The notes beneath the pieces were generated by a model. The model saw only the letters and a list, made by a program, of their open reading frames with translations, searched no databases and had not been told where the DNA came from. From the NCBI RefSeq assembly GCF_026107645.2, contig NZ_JAPCHV010000001.1, positions 310,001 to 374,000 of the forward strand: 64,000 bases of DNA, in the 5' to 3' direction. This DNA is from Flavobacterium sp. MFBS3-15. Its GTDB lineage: Bacteria > Bacteroidota > Bacteroidia > Flavobacteriales > Flavobacteriaceae. This document shows positions 17,507 through 26,543 of the stretch, one piece after another (position 1 is the first letter of the stretch; every line of letters begins with the position of its first letter). Position numbers and translations under genes: made by a program.

Positions 17507-18459
17507 AAAGTTTATACCTGTTCCTTATAACCACCATTTTCGTATATGGGCAGCAGCCCACACAGCGTATCGAATTCAATGCACCCGGTTCATATCCGGA
17601 AGGCGTTGCCTACAATAAGGCGACCAATCTTTACTATGTCTCCTCGGCCAGGCTCGGTACCGTAGGAAGCGTCAATCCGGACGGAAAATACTCGGAGGTT
17701 CTTTCCGATAAGAGCCTGAAATCGACCTATGGGCTAAAGGTACATCCCGACGGAAAACGATTGTTTGTATGTGCCGGCGATGCTAACTACAGCATATACA
17801 GTACGCCCACCAGCAAAAAAAAGGAAGCCCGGCTGATCACGATTGATCTTAAATCAGGGAAGAAACTGACAGATGTTGACCTTTCCGGATTAATTCCCGG
17901 AGAACACTTTCCTAATGACCTTGCCTTCGACGATAAGGGCAATGCGTACGTTACTGACAGCTACGCTGGAGCGGTTTATAAAGTTGATGCTTCAGGCAAG
18001 GCCTCAGTATTTGCAAAAGGTAAAGTGCTCGAATCTGCAGGCGTTGGGCCAAACGGCATCGTTTACCATCCGTCAGGTTCGCTTATCGTGGCTAATAACG
18101 GTAAAGGATGCCTGGTGAGAATACCGCTGTCGAATCCATCACAAGCCACCAAGGTCAACATTCACCAATTTTTTCCGGGAGCAGATGGGATGCTCCTCAA
18201 TGACAACAATACCCTCACGCTGGTGCAGAACGGCGGTGTCAACAAGATTTTCAGGATACAATCCGCCGATGGCTGGATAACAGCAAAGGTCATCGCGTCG
18301 ACCCTGACAGAAGACAGGTTTGCCTTTCCGTCAACAGCCACATTTTCGGGCGACGATACCTGGGTAATGAACGCTAATTTCGGAGAGCTTGCAGAAGGCA
18401 ATAACGTCCCGTCTAAGACATTCACGATCCAAAAGGCTATATTCAGGCCGGTAAAATAA
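17503..18459 (+). CDS. SMP-30/gluconolactonase-like exported beta-propeller protein
   Basis: 318 residues with a signal peptide (MKSLYLFLITTIFVYGQQ). Repeated propeller phrases: APGSYPEGVAYNKATNLYYVSS, STYGLKVHPDGKRLFVC, FPNDLAFDDKGNAYVTDSY, GPNGIVYHPSGSLIVANNGKG. This resembles SMP-30/gluconolaconase/LRE proteins that bind a divalent cation and hydrolyse lactones. Coupled by ATGA overlap to the sugar dehydrogenase gene, it could open the lactone that enzyme makes; this is inferred from context. Followed 24 bases later by an SDR. Confidence 0.8.
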   Translation: MKSLYLFLITTIFVYGQQPTQRIEFNAPGSYPEGVAYNKATNLYYVSSARLGTVGSVNPDGKYSEVLSDKSLKSTYGLKVHPDGKRLFVCAGDANYSIYSTPTSKKKEARLITIDLKSGKKLTDVDLSGLIPGEHFPNDLAFDDKGNAYVTDSYAGAVYKVDASGKASVFAKGKVLESAGVGPNGIVYHPSGSLIVANNGKGCLVRIPLSNPSQATKVNIHQFFPGADGMLLNDNNTLTLVQNGGVNKIFRIQSADGWITAKVIASTLTEDRFAFPSTATFSGDDTWVMNANFGELAEGNNVPSKTFTIQKAIFRPVK

Positions 18460-18483
18460 AACAAAAAAATAAAAACACCTAAC

Positions 18484-19365
18484 ATGAAAAATAAGCATGC
18501 ATTGATTACAGGCGCTACCAGCGGTATCGGCTATGAGTTGGCAAAACTTTTTGCAAAAGACGGCTACAACCTCGTACTGGTGGCGCGTAATGAGGATAAC
18601 CTGAAAGCCACGGCCCAGGAGATGGAACAACTGAACAGCGCTATCCATGTGCACGTCATTCCTGCCGACCTCTTTGAACCGGGAGCTGCCGAAAAGATAT
18701 ATGACAAGACCACCGCCCTTGGCATCACGGTAAATGTCCTGGTCAATGACGCAGGGCAGGGTGAGTGGGGGAGGTTCATCAAGACCGACCTGAAGCGCGA
18801 AATGGATATCATCCAGCTAAACATCGTCGCGCTGATCAGCCTTACAAAGCACTACCTGAAGGAAATGGTGGACCGCAATGAGGGCAGGATATTGCAATTG
18901 GCCTCGTCGGTATCCAAAGCGCCATCGCCCTACCTGTCGGTTTATGCGGCGACCAAGGCTTTTGTGCTTTCCTTTACCGAAGCGTTGGTCGAAGAGCTGG
19001 AAGATACAGACGTTTCCGTGACCGCATTACTGCCGGGGGCAACCGATACGGATTTCTTCCATAAGGCGAAGGCAGAAAATACAGTGACCTATAGGGAAAC
19101 CGACCTGTACACCCCTGAGGAAATGGCCAAAGGAGGTTACGATGCGCTGATGTCTGGTGACCGAACTGTAACGCCGGGCTTTATGAATAAGACCCAGAAA
19201 GCCATGAATACGCTGATGCCTGACGGTGCCATAGCAGCCAACATGCACAAGCAGATGGAGTCAAGCATGAAAGAAGACGGGCGAACCGAAGCGACGCATG
19301 CCGCCTCAAAGCGAGAGCGTGAAAGCATCAATTCGCAGAAAGAAGGCGTTAACGGGGATTTCTAA
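18484..19365 (+). CDS. Short-chain dehydrogenase/reductase with C-terminal extension
   Basis: 293 residues. TGATSGIGYELAKLFAKDGY is the cofactor motif near the N-terminus, NDAGQGEWG the structural motif, and LASSVSKAPSPYLSVYAATKAF the Ser-Tyr-Lys active site, with LLPGATDTDFF after it. This is the DltE/YqjQ-like SDR subgroup. The last about 40 residues are hydrophilic and basic (EATHAASKRERESINSQKEG), beyond the usual fold. Co-directional with the genes on both sides and 11 bases before the FAD-Rieske gene. The substrate is unknown. Confidence 0.9.
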   Translation: MKNKHALITGATSGIGYELAKLFAKDGYNLVLVARNEDNLKATAQEMEQLNSAIHVHVIPADLFEPGAAEKIYDKTTALGITVNVLVNDAGQGEWGRFIKTDLKREMDIIQLNIVALISLTKHYLKEMVDRNEGRILQLASSVSKAPSPYLSVYAATKAFVLSFTEALVEELEDTDVSVTALLPGATDTDFFHKAKAENTVTYRETDLYTPEEMAKGGYDALMSGDRTVTPGFMNKTQKAMNTLMPDGAIAANMHKQMESSMKEDGRTEATHAASKRERESINSQKEGVNGDF

Positions 19366-19376
19366 ACAAAGTAACC

Positions 19377-20942
19377 ATGCAAGATCCTATCGACGACAAG
19401 ATTACCAGCGGCAGCCACCATTCCTACTGGAATGATTCTGCCGAGCCACTGCGTTATGAACCACTCAGGACCGACCTCACTACCGACGTTTTGGTTATAG
19501 GGGGCGGAATAGCAGGCCTCACGGCAGCGTATTGTATAGCCAAATCGGGACTACAGGTTGTGCTGGTAGAAGACGGCTGCCTGGGCAGTGGCGAATCAGG
19601 AAGGACGACGGCGCAGATTACGTACGCGCTGGATGACAGGTACTACGACCTTGAGAAATTCTTCGGGAAGGAAAATGCCGCACTGGCCGCCGAAAGCCAT
19701 AAGAAAGCGCTGGAATGGATCAGGGAGACCGTCAACAGCGAAAACATAGACTGCCATTTCATGGATGTGGACGGCTACCTGTTTTGCCACCCAACTGATG
19801 CCGAATCGAACCTTGATAAGGAATTGGAGGCAACGCAACGGGTGGGGCTTCCTACCGAAATGACCGATAAGGTTCCCGGCCTGCCTTCCGGTCTTAAAAG
19901 GCGCGCCCTTCGTTTTCCGGATCAGGGGCAGTTCCACATCATGAAGTACCTAAGGGGCCTTGCTGAGGCTATTGTAAGAATGGGAGGGGAGATTTATACC
20001 GACACCCATGCTGATGCCATCAGCGGGAAAGGCGCTAAGGCGAACGGCCACACAATAACGGCCAGCCACATTGTGGTGGCAACCAACACGCCTGTAAATG
20101 ACCTGGTAACGATGCATACCAAGCAGCACGCGTACCGCTCCTACGTGATAGCAGCCAAAGTTCCGAAAGGTGTCCTTCCGTACGCTATGTGGTGGGATAC
20201 CGGTAATATGGAGTCTAAATGGGTGGCCAAGCCGTACCATTACGTGAGGCTTGAGCCACTGGACGACAACCATGACCTGCTTATCTCGGGAGGGGAAGAC
20301 CACAAGACGGGACAGGCGGATGAAGAGCACATCAGCGAAGCGCAGCGCTATGAAAACCTTACCCGCTGGTCACGGGAGCATTTCCCGTACTTTTCAGAAG
20401 TAAGCTACCGATGGTCGGGACAGGTTATGGAGCCTGTCGACTCGTTGGCCTATATCGGCAAAAACCCGGGAGACAATAACATCTTTATCATAACGGGCGA
20501 TTCCGGTAACGGCATGACCCATGGCACCCTCGGGGGACTCATTATAAATGACCTGATTACAGGCAAGGCCAATCCATACTCGGAGCTGTACGATCCGGCG
20601 AGGATAACCCTCAGAACAGGTGTTGATTACCTGAAGGAAGTCGGCAACATGGGCTATAAGATGATAAAGGATTGGGTAACTTCAGGCGATGTTGATGCTA
20701 TCAGCCAACTGCCTGCAGGCAAGGGCGCCATACTTTCAAAAGGGCTAGAGAAAATTGCCGTTTACAGGGACGGCGAGGGGACAGTACACAGCTGCTCTGC
20801 CGTTTGCCCGCACCTCGGTGGCGTGCTGCAATGGAATGACGATGAAAAATCGTTCGACTGCCCCTTGCACGGTTCACGGTTCACCGCCTATGGTTCGGTA
20901 ATCAATGGCCCCGCCAATTGCGATTTAAATAAGATAGTTTAA
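19377..20942 (+). CDS. FAD-dependent oxidoreductase fused to a Rieske [2Fe-2S] domain
   Basis: 521 residues. Residues about 36-400 form a DAO-type FAD domain (VLVIGGGIAGLTAAYCIAKSGLQVVLVEDG at 39-68; ESGRTTAQITYALDD; ITGDSGNGMTHGTLGGLIINDLI). The C-terminus is a Rieske domain with CPHLGG (Cys477, His479) and CPLHGSRF (Cys495, His498), giving the four cluster ligands. Such fusions probably pass electrons between a flavin-oxidised amine or hydroxy acid and an acceptor. No signal peptide, so cytoplasmic. It recurs in stress clusters beside SDRs and CinA, as here, but the substrate is not known. Confidence 0.92.
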   Translation: MQDPIDDKITSGSHHSYWNDSAEPLRYEPLRTDLTTDVLVIGGGIAGLTAAYCIAKSGLQVVLVEDGCLGSGESGRTTAQITYALDDRYYDLEKFFGKENAALAAESHKKALEWIRETVNSENIDCHFMDVDGYLFCHPTDAESNLDKELEATQRVGLPTEMTDKVPGLPSGLKRRALRFPDQGQFHIMKYLRGLAEAIVRMGGEIYTDTHADAISGKGAKANGHTITASHIVVATNTPVNDLVTMHTKQHAYRSYVIAAKVPKGVLPYAMWWDTGNMESKWVAKPYHYVRLEPLDDNHDLLISGGEDHKTGQADEEHISEAQRYENLTRWSREHFPYFSEVSYRWSGQVMEPVDSLAYIGKNPGDNNIFIITGDSGNGMTHGTLGGLIINDLITGKANPYSELYDPARITLRTGVDYLKEVGNMGYKMIKDWVTSGDVDAISQLPAGKGAILSKGLEKIAVYRDGEGTVHSCSAVCPHLGGVLQWNDDEKSFDCPLHGSRFTAYGSVINGPANCDLNKIV

Positions 20943-20958
20943 TTATAATAAGACAGCC

Positions 20959-21183
20959 ATGAAAAAATTTCTGACACCCCTTATGGCCATAACATTTATG
21001 GCATTGGCCTCCTGCAAGCAGGAGCCTAAAGGAAATAACCCGATGGACAATACCTCCTTGGAGACAGAAGACAGTAAGTCGGCCACTCACACGCAACCTG
21101 AAACGCCGCATGCTCAGGACAGCACCGGGATGTATTCGCCGGACAGCACGCAGGCATCGCCACCAACGGTAACCAAGCCCTAA
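20959..21183 (+). CDS. Small lipoprotein
   Basis: 74 residues. MKKFLTPLMAITFMALASCKQ is a lipoprotein signal with Cys19 as the likely lipidated residue. The remainder is hydrophilic and disordered-looking, rich in Thr, Ser, Pro, Asp and Glu. No family recognised. It lies between the FAD-Rieske gene and an SDR with 16- and 14-base gaps, inside the operon. Confidence 0.75.
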   Translation: MKKFLTPLMAITFMALASCKQEPKGNNPMDNTSLETEDSKSATHTQPETPHAQDSTGMYSPDSTQASPPTVTKP

Positions 21184-21197
21184 CCAAACGCATAATT

Positions 21198-21947
21198 ATG
21201 GAAGCACTGAAAGACTACCTTCCCCATTCGGTGGAGGGTAAAAACATATTGATTACGGGCGGCACCACGGGAATCGGGCGTGCTACCGCATTGCTGCTCG
21301 CCAGGCTGGGGGCAAATGTTATGATCACCGGGCTTGATGAGCAGCATCTTAAGGATGCCCTTAAAGACCTTTACAAGGAGGCCAAGGGCGAAGTGTATGA
21401 TGTCATCGCAGACCTGAGTACCGAGGAAGGCGTCAATGCGACATTTCGCACGGCCGACAGCCATTTTGATAAGCTTGATATCCTCATTAATAATGCGGCT
21501 TTACCGGCAGGCAAGGTCGAGAACGGCTCCTATTCTGAATGGCAGCGTGTGATTAATACCAACCTGCTTGCCTATACAGCGTGCACTGCCCAAGCCCTTG
21601 AACGCATGAAAGGCGATGGCCATATCGTAAATATCGGCTCCATGAGCGCTGACGTACGTGAAGAGACCGGGTCGATCTATGTGGCCACCAAATCCGGCAT
21701 ACAGGGATTTTCCGAAGCACTGCGTAAGGAAGTCAACAAAAGCGGCATTAAGGTCACGCTAATTGAGCCCGGCGCGGTGGATACCGATATGCAGGACCAG
21801 CCAACGCAGGAGAAGAAGGAAAAAGTTGAAAATCTGGAAATGCTGACTGCGGATGATATTGCCATAAGCGTGCTGTATTGCCTGTCACAGCCCAAACGAT
21901 GCGACGTTGTAGAACTTAAGGTCAGGCCGCACCTGCAAATAATTTAA
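21198..21947 (+). CDS. Short-chain dehydrogenase/reductase
   Basis: 249 residues. ITGGTTGIGRATALLLARLGA (about 20-40) is the cofactor motif, NNAALPAG the structural motif, NIGSMSADV and IYVATKSG give Ser, Tyr and Lys, and LIEPGAVDTDM is the PG motif. A roughly 18-residue N-terminal extension precedes the fold. The end (LSQPKRCDVVELKVRPHLQII) resembles the YdfG/serine-dehydrogenase-like clan. Part of the plus-strand operon. Substrate unknown. Confidence 0.9.
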   Translation: MEALKDYLPHSVEGKNILITGGTTGIGRATALLLARLGANVMITGLDEQHLKDALKDLYKEAKGEVYDVIADLSTEEGVNATFRTADSHFDKLDILINNAALPAGKVENGSYSEWQRVINTNLLAYTACTAQALERMKGDGHIVNIGSMSADVREETGSIYVATKSGIQGFSEALRKEVNKSGIKVTLIEPGAVDTDMQDQPTQEKKEKVENLEMLTADDIAISVLYCLSQPKRCDVVELKVRPHLQII

Positions 21948-21969
21948 GGATTAAATAAAACCAAATACC

Positions 21970-24192
21970 ATGAAGCCAGTTTCCGCATGGACAGCTGCCG
22001 CGCAGGCAAATTTGGAAAGCGGCACCCTTATAATTGAAAAAGAACTTGAGGGATATCTTCTAAAAGTTGTCCTCGACCGCTTTAATCTTTGGATTGTTGC
22101 AGAGTGGAAAGGAGGCGGCAGGGTCGCCTTCCGGGCCGCACATGCCGCAGGTGCCGAACTTTCAAAGGCAAATATGAATCAGGAACGCGATACGATCATT
22201 TTTGAACTTGAAAGCAGTACCATGCGCATCCGGGTTGTCCTTTTGTTTCCGGAAAGCGAAAGCCCGATCTTCCGGTACACCACCACCATTACCCCTGCAT
22301 TCGATATGGTGATGCCGTATTGGCCCAGGGATATTTTGCCATTGTTCAGCAAGAGTGGGAAAGCGCAAAACACCACAGGGACTGTCCATGCCTCCCAAAT
22401 AGGCAACAGGTCTGGCCTGCTTTTCTTCAGCCTTGAGAACCCGGACTGCGGGTCGGTATTCTACTTCCAGGATCTTGGTGCTTTATCCAAGTACTGTGAG
22501 CACACCCAAACCCCCGCGGGCGGGCTCGTGGGCGGGCAATGGCCGGAAATCGGCATGACGCTTCCCAAAGCGGAAGAAAATCCGCTGCTGAAGGGCGAAG
22601 CATATACCATTTCCGATGCACATATCATTCTGTCCAATGCAATTATGAAAGACAATTACCAAATGTCGAGGGAATTCCTGAATAATCTTGCAGAAGTCTA
22701 TCTCCACTTGCCAAAACCGGAAACGAAATATCGTGACTGGCCGGACATCCTGCACGCAGGGCTAAAGGGCCTGACCGAACACAAGGGATGCTGGAAGTAT
22801 GCTGATGGGAGGAGTTATCTCAACGCCTATGTAAGCGACTATAAGACGCCGCCGGAGAGCATGGTGCAGCTGGCAGTGCTGCTGCCGCTGAAGGATTTTG
22901 ACGCCTGGAGCGGCGAAGACCATAAGGAGATCATCGAAACGCTGCACAATGGGCTGGAGAATTTTTACGACAAGGAAATCGGTACAGTGATGCGCTGGCT
23001 GCCCGCGATGGAAAAAAACCTCGACTGGAGTGAAGAGCAGAAAAGGCCGGAAGTGATGGACTCGTGGTACCTGCACCATCCCCTGATGAACCTGTCGCGG
23101 CTGGCGCTTGATGGCGACGGGATGGCAAGGAAGCTTTTGCTGGATTCTATTGATTATGTCATAAAGGTAGCCCGCCATTTTGACTACCAATGGCCGGTAT
23201 TCTACAAAATGGCCACACTGGAAGTGCTGAAAGGGGAGACCGAACCGGGCAAAGGCGGTGAAAAGGATGTGCCGGGCGCGTATGCGCACCTCATGATCCA
23301 GGTGTGGCAGCTGACAGGGGAAGAAAAATATTTCAAGGAAGCGGTGAAAGCTGCCAAAAAGCTCGAAGGCCTTAGCTTCGATATCTTCTACCAGGCCAAT
23401 AACACCGCCTTTACCGCGGGAGCCATGCTGAGGCTGTACCGCGAAACCAACGACAAGCTGTTTCTCGATATCAGCTACATGTGCATTGCAGCCTTGCTAA
23501 AAAATGTCCAGCTCTGGGAATGCGATTATGGCTATGCGAAACACTATCCCACTTTTTTCTCCATATACCCGCTCAAGGACGCGCCGTATTCGGCGGCGTA
23601 CGAAGAGCAGGAGGTGTTCGCCGCAATACATTCCTTGCTCAATGAAGCGGACCAGATTGACGACTTACTGCCATCGGTAAAGCTGCTGTTGGCGGAATGC
23701 GTGCGCTACACCATCAACCGCGTAGTGTATTATTACCCGCCCATGCTGCCGACGGAGATGCTTGCGGAGAAGAAGGACGTGAAAACCGGAGAGATCGATG
23801 CCAACCTTTGGGTTGCGGTAGAGGACCTTCAGGATGGATGGGAAAAGTCCGGCCAGGTTGGACAGGAGGTTTACGGAGCAGGGATAGCCTTCGGTATTGT
23901 TCCCCGGCAATACTACAAAGTCGAAAAGGCCGGTTTCATGATATTTACCGAATATCCGTGTACAGGCCACCGTATGCAAAAAGATACTGTCAGCTTCAGG
24001 GTGAGGGGAAGCGCCCGTCTGACATTCAGGATGGTACTGCTACCCATTGAAAAGGGCGCCCGGCTACCGTCGATGACCGTTAGTTTTGGAGAAGGGCGTA
24101 AATTCAAGGAAATACAGCCGGTGCACACCTTGAAAGATAGCGTAGAATACAGGCTTCCAGGCGACTGCAAGGCTAAGGTGAAGTGGCGGTAG
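21970..24192 (+). CDS. Large protein of unknown function, probably an alpha/alpha-barrel (sugar-active type)
   Basis: 740 residues, family not recognised. No signal peptide. About 1-240 is beta-rich (YLLKVVLDRFNLWIVAEWKGGGRVAFR, MRIRVVLLFPESESPIFRYTTTI). About 250-620 has repeated helical segments with Trp- and Tyr-rich loops (HAGLKGLTEHKGCWKYADG, DSWYLHHPLMNLSRLALDG, HLMIQVWQLTGEEKYFKEAVKAAKKLEG, NNTAFTAGAMLRLYRETND), a pattern of (alpha/alpha)6 barrels of glycoside hydrolases and isomerases. The last about 100 residues return to beta structure. It ends the plus-strand run and faces the FAD/NAD gene. Catalytic residues cannot be named. Confidence 0.8.
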   Translation: MKPVSAWTAAAQANLESGTLIIEKELEGYLLKVVLDRFNLWIVAEWKGGGRVAFRAAHAAGAELSKANMNQERDTIIFELESSTMRIRVVLLFPESESPIFRYTTTITPAFDMVMPYWPRDILPLFSKSGKAQNTTGTVHASQIGNRSGLLFFSLENPDCGSVFYFQDLGALSKYCEHTQTPAGGLVGGQWPEIGMTLPKAEENPLLKGEAYTISDAHIILSNAIMKDNYQMSREFLNNLAEVYLHLPKPETKYRDWPDILHAGLKGLTEHKGCWKYADGRSYLNAYVSDYKTPPESMVQLAVLLPLKDFDAWSGEDHKEIIETLHNGLENFYDKEIGTVMRWLPAMEKNLDWSEEQKRPEVMDSWYLHHPLMNLSRLALDGDGMARKLLLDSIDYVIKVARHFDYQWPVFYKMATLEVLKGETEPGKGGEKDVPGAYAHLMIQVWQLTGEEKYFKEAVKAAKKLEGLSFDIFYQANNTAFTAGAMLRLYRETNDKLFLDISYMCIAALLKNVQLWECDYGYAKHYPTFFSIYPLKDAPYSAAYEEQEVFAAIHSLLNEADQIDDLLPSVKLLLAECVRYTINRVVYYYPPMLPTEMLAEKKDVKTGEIDANLWVAVEDLQDGWEKSGQVGQEVYGAGIAFGIVPRQYYKVEKAGFMIFTEYPCTGHRMQKDTVSFRVRGSARLTFRMVLLPIEKGARLPSMTVSFGEGRKFKEIQPVHTLKDSVEYRLPGDCKAKVKWR

Positions 24193-24206
24193 TTTTAACG
24201 TAACGT

Positions 24207-25946
24207 TTACAGTCTGAATGTCTCACTCTGGCTTCCCGCAATATCGAGATTCAGGATGCCTTTCACAATACGTCCCGATGCCTCTTCTGCAAAGTCAAGC
24301 CCGGAATAGTCAGGATTGAATCCGCCCATATAAGGGACGGCCATCATGTAGACACGCTCATTATAGGCCCCAAACCGGTCCAAAACCTGAAAATAGTCAT
24401 TAATCCCTATTCCTGGCACCTTCAGGTAGTAATTTCCGGAAGAATCCTGCTCAATATTTTCAATGCCATCTTTCAGCATAAGCCCAGCCGCAGCGTTATC
24501 CTTGAAAGATAGCCGGGCGGGATTGATGGTACCCGCATCGGCAAGGCCGGGGAAAGGAAATTTTTCGATTGAAATCTGGGGTTGGCCGGTACAATCTATA
24601 AATACGGGATAGTCGATACATTCAGGGTCAGCAGAAGGACCGTAATGGTAACGAACCCCGCCGTCCGGCATCGGCTCTTCATAAGTGTCACTTTCTACAC
24701 TGAACAATTCCAGGCAGCCTGCTTGGTGCAGCGCGAGTATTTCCCGGCATGAGGACTGTGGCAGGAATGCTATGACGAGCGATATTAGCGGCTTAAGGTT
24801 TTTATTAAGCCTCAGCATGTCTTCAGCGGAAAAGTATTTGGCTGGATAATTCATTGCGAAGCTCAGCATTGCCAATAGCTCTTTCCAGTGAACGGATTCG
24901 TGCCGGCGTATTGATTTTTCGGCTTCTGCGTACTCGCCCCGCATCAGGTCAAACGGGTCCACAGTTTCCCTGAGCGACATTGCATCGGCAATAAAAGCTT
25001 CCATATCCATGTTCCTTATCCATTCATAATGTTCAGGATCTTTTTCGAGCAACAGCCTTTTGAAATCCCTTTCAAAAATATAGTCCAGTGAAACAAACCC
25101 GCCATTTTGCTCGCGGTGAGCCATCAGTTCGTCCCAGGTAAGCAGCGATGTATTTTTAAGCCTCGAATCATCCAGGTGGAAGCGTACCGATGGCAAATGG
25201 CCACCCCGGGAATGCAGGACGAGCTTAAACTTTGCACTTTCTTTTAGGGGGTTATAAGTTAAAAATCCATCGCTTCGTTCAGTAAAGGTGCCGTTGACCC
25301 GCGCCAAAGTGCGTATGGCATCAACTGCGGTAAGCGAAGCGCCTTTGATGGCGACACTGCAATTAACCCGTAATTTCAGCTTAGACGGGGGATATGGCGA
25401 CTGGAAGTATCCTGCCTGGGCATTTTCTTTATCACTTGGCCAATTGTGCCCTGTGCATATCACAACATGATCGAAATTGAAATTTCCCAAATTTCCTGTT
25501 ACGATCCGTACTGACGCCTTCTCGTCTGTAATGTCCGTTACAGTGGTGTTATAATGCACTTTAACCGAAACATTATTCTTTTCTGCTTTTTTGAGCAATA
25601 AATTGAAACTGTTTTCAAGATATTCCCCAAATATCAGGCGGGGCAGTACCCTGTAAGCTGAAAATCCTCTGCGCTCAATGCCGTAAGCTTTGAGGTGGCC
25701 GTCCGGTTGCAGTGCAATCCAGTTTTCAAGCGATATGCCTAACGCCGGGATTTCATTGGCCGAAACATTGGTTACATGTTCGGCTTCAGCGCCAAACTTG
25801 CCATAAGGCATACCTACACCAAGCCGGTCATGCTGTTCAAATATATCTATATCAAATTTGGCATCGGTCTCCAACAACCGCTTGAGCATAAACAGTGCTG
25901 AAGGGCCGCCGCCAATAATGGCGATAGTTTTATGTTTTTTATCCAT
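24207..25946 (-). CDS. FAD/NAD(P)-binding protein
   Basis: 579 residues. IAIIGGGPSALFMLKRLLE (about 8-26) is the FAD-binding motif, followed by IDIFEQHDRLGVGMPYG and HVTNVSANEIP, typical of the FAD-NAD(P)-binding family (PF13454-like). VVICTGHNWPSD is the second flavin motif, and VAIKGASLTAVDAIRTLARV looks like an NAD(P) site. The C-terminus has DRFGAYNERVYMMAVPYMGGFNPDYSGLDFAEEASGRIV. A flavin-dependent monooxygenase or oxidoreductase of the cytoplasm is likely. It starts just before the membrane-protein gene at 26005, which is also on the minus strand. Confidence 0.82.
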   Translation of the reverse strand: MDKKHKTIAIIGGGPSALFMLKRLLETDAKFDIDIFEQHDRLGVGMPYGKFGAEAEHVTNVSANEIPALGISLENWIALQPDGHLKAYGIERRGFSAYRVLPRLIFGEYLENSFNLLLKKAEKNNVSVKVHYNTTVTDITDEKASVRIVTGNLGNFNFDHVVICTGHNWPSDKENAQAGYFQSPYPPSKLKLRVNCSVAIKGASLTAVDAIRTLARVNGTFTERSDGFLTYNPLKESAKFKLVLHSRGGHLPSVRFHLDDSRLKNTSLLTWDELMAHREQNGGFVSLDYIFERDFKRLLLEKDPEHYEWIRNMDMEAFIADAMSLRETVDPFDLMRGEYAEAEKSIRRHESVHWKELLAMLSFAMNYPAKYFSAEDMLRLNKNLKPLISLVIAFLPQSSCREILALHQAGCLELFSVESDTYEEPMPDGGVRYHYGPSADPECIDYPVFIDCTGQPQISIEKFPFPGLADAGTINPARLSFKDNAAAGLMLKDGIENIEQDSSGNYYLKVPGIGINDYFQVLDRFGAYNERVYMMAVPYMGGFNPDYSGLDFAEEASGRIVKGILNLDIAGSQSETFRL

Positions 25947-26004
25947 TATGTAAAAGGGAGAACTATTTCGTATTTAAAAGATGGTTTATAAGATTCCTGA
26001 TCTT

Positions 26005-26499
26005 TCAGGCAAGGCGAATGGATCTTCTGTTTTTTAGTTGTAAGTTGCTGGCCATGGAATAAGCCCCCGCAGCAGCCAGGGTGAAAATGATATGTGCAAT
26101 AAAGAGTTGGCGATAATAGCCATAGCGGTAATTGTGCGGCGGGTTGTCGTGGTTGGCAAACATCATTTTCCAGATAAGTATCCCTACAATACCGCTGGCG
26201 GCACCGGTTATAATAATACCTAACGGGGAGGGATTTTTTAGTGCCCTGCGCCAAATGAGCCAGTACGCCGCAACGAACGCAACTCCGGCCACGTAATGCA
26301 ATCCCCAGCCCGCGGGGTGGCTTTCCTCGTCTTCAATTGCAGGAAGCGCGTCGGACCTTTGTATCAGCTTGTTGAGCATCACCGGCTCAAGGTACTGCTC
26401 ATTCTCCTTTTTTGACCGCCAATAGCTGTACAGCGTCATAAAAGTCGTTCCGATTATTCCGGCCACAATTATTTTCTCAGCAGTTTTCATAATATTCAA
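26005..26499 (-). CDS. Hypothetical membrane protein with four predicted helices
   Basis: 164 residues with four hydrophobic segments: IIVAGIIGTTFMTLYSYW, YVAGVAFVAAYWLIW, LGIIITGAASGIVGILIW and LFIAHIIFTLAAAGAYSMA. Between the first two lies an acidic loop (ALPAIEDEESH). His, Asn and Tyr cluster in HDNPPHNYRYGYY. No family assigned. An alternative ATG three codons in (26490) is possible. It is flanked by the FAD/NAD gene and, across a terminator, by the alcohol dehydrogenase gene. Confidence 0.72.
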   Translation of the reverse strand: MNIMKTAEKIIVAGIIGTTFMTLYSYWRSKKENEQYLEPVMLNKLIQRSDALPAIEDEESHPAGWGLHYVAGVAFVAAYWLIWRRALKNPSPLGIIITGAASGIVGILIWKMMFANHDNPPHNYRYGYYRQLFIAHIIFTLAAAGAYSMASNLQLKNRRSIRLA

Positions 26500-26507
26500 T
26501 AATAAAG

Positions 26508-26532
26508 CCCGCAGCAGGATTCCTGCTGCGGG
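26508..26532 (-). terminator. Terminator-like hairpin after the alcohol dehydrogenase gene
   Basis: Stem CCCGCAGCAGGA / TCCTGCTGCGGG with a single-base gap. The minus-strand exit side has only a weak T tract (CTTTATT). It lies between the dehydrogenase stop and the start of the membrane protein. Confidence 0.6.
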
Positions 26533-26543
26533 TTGGTTTTATC

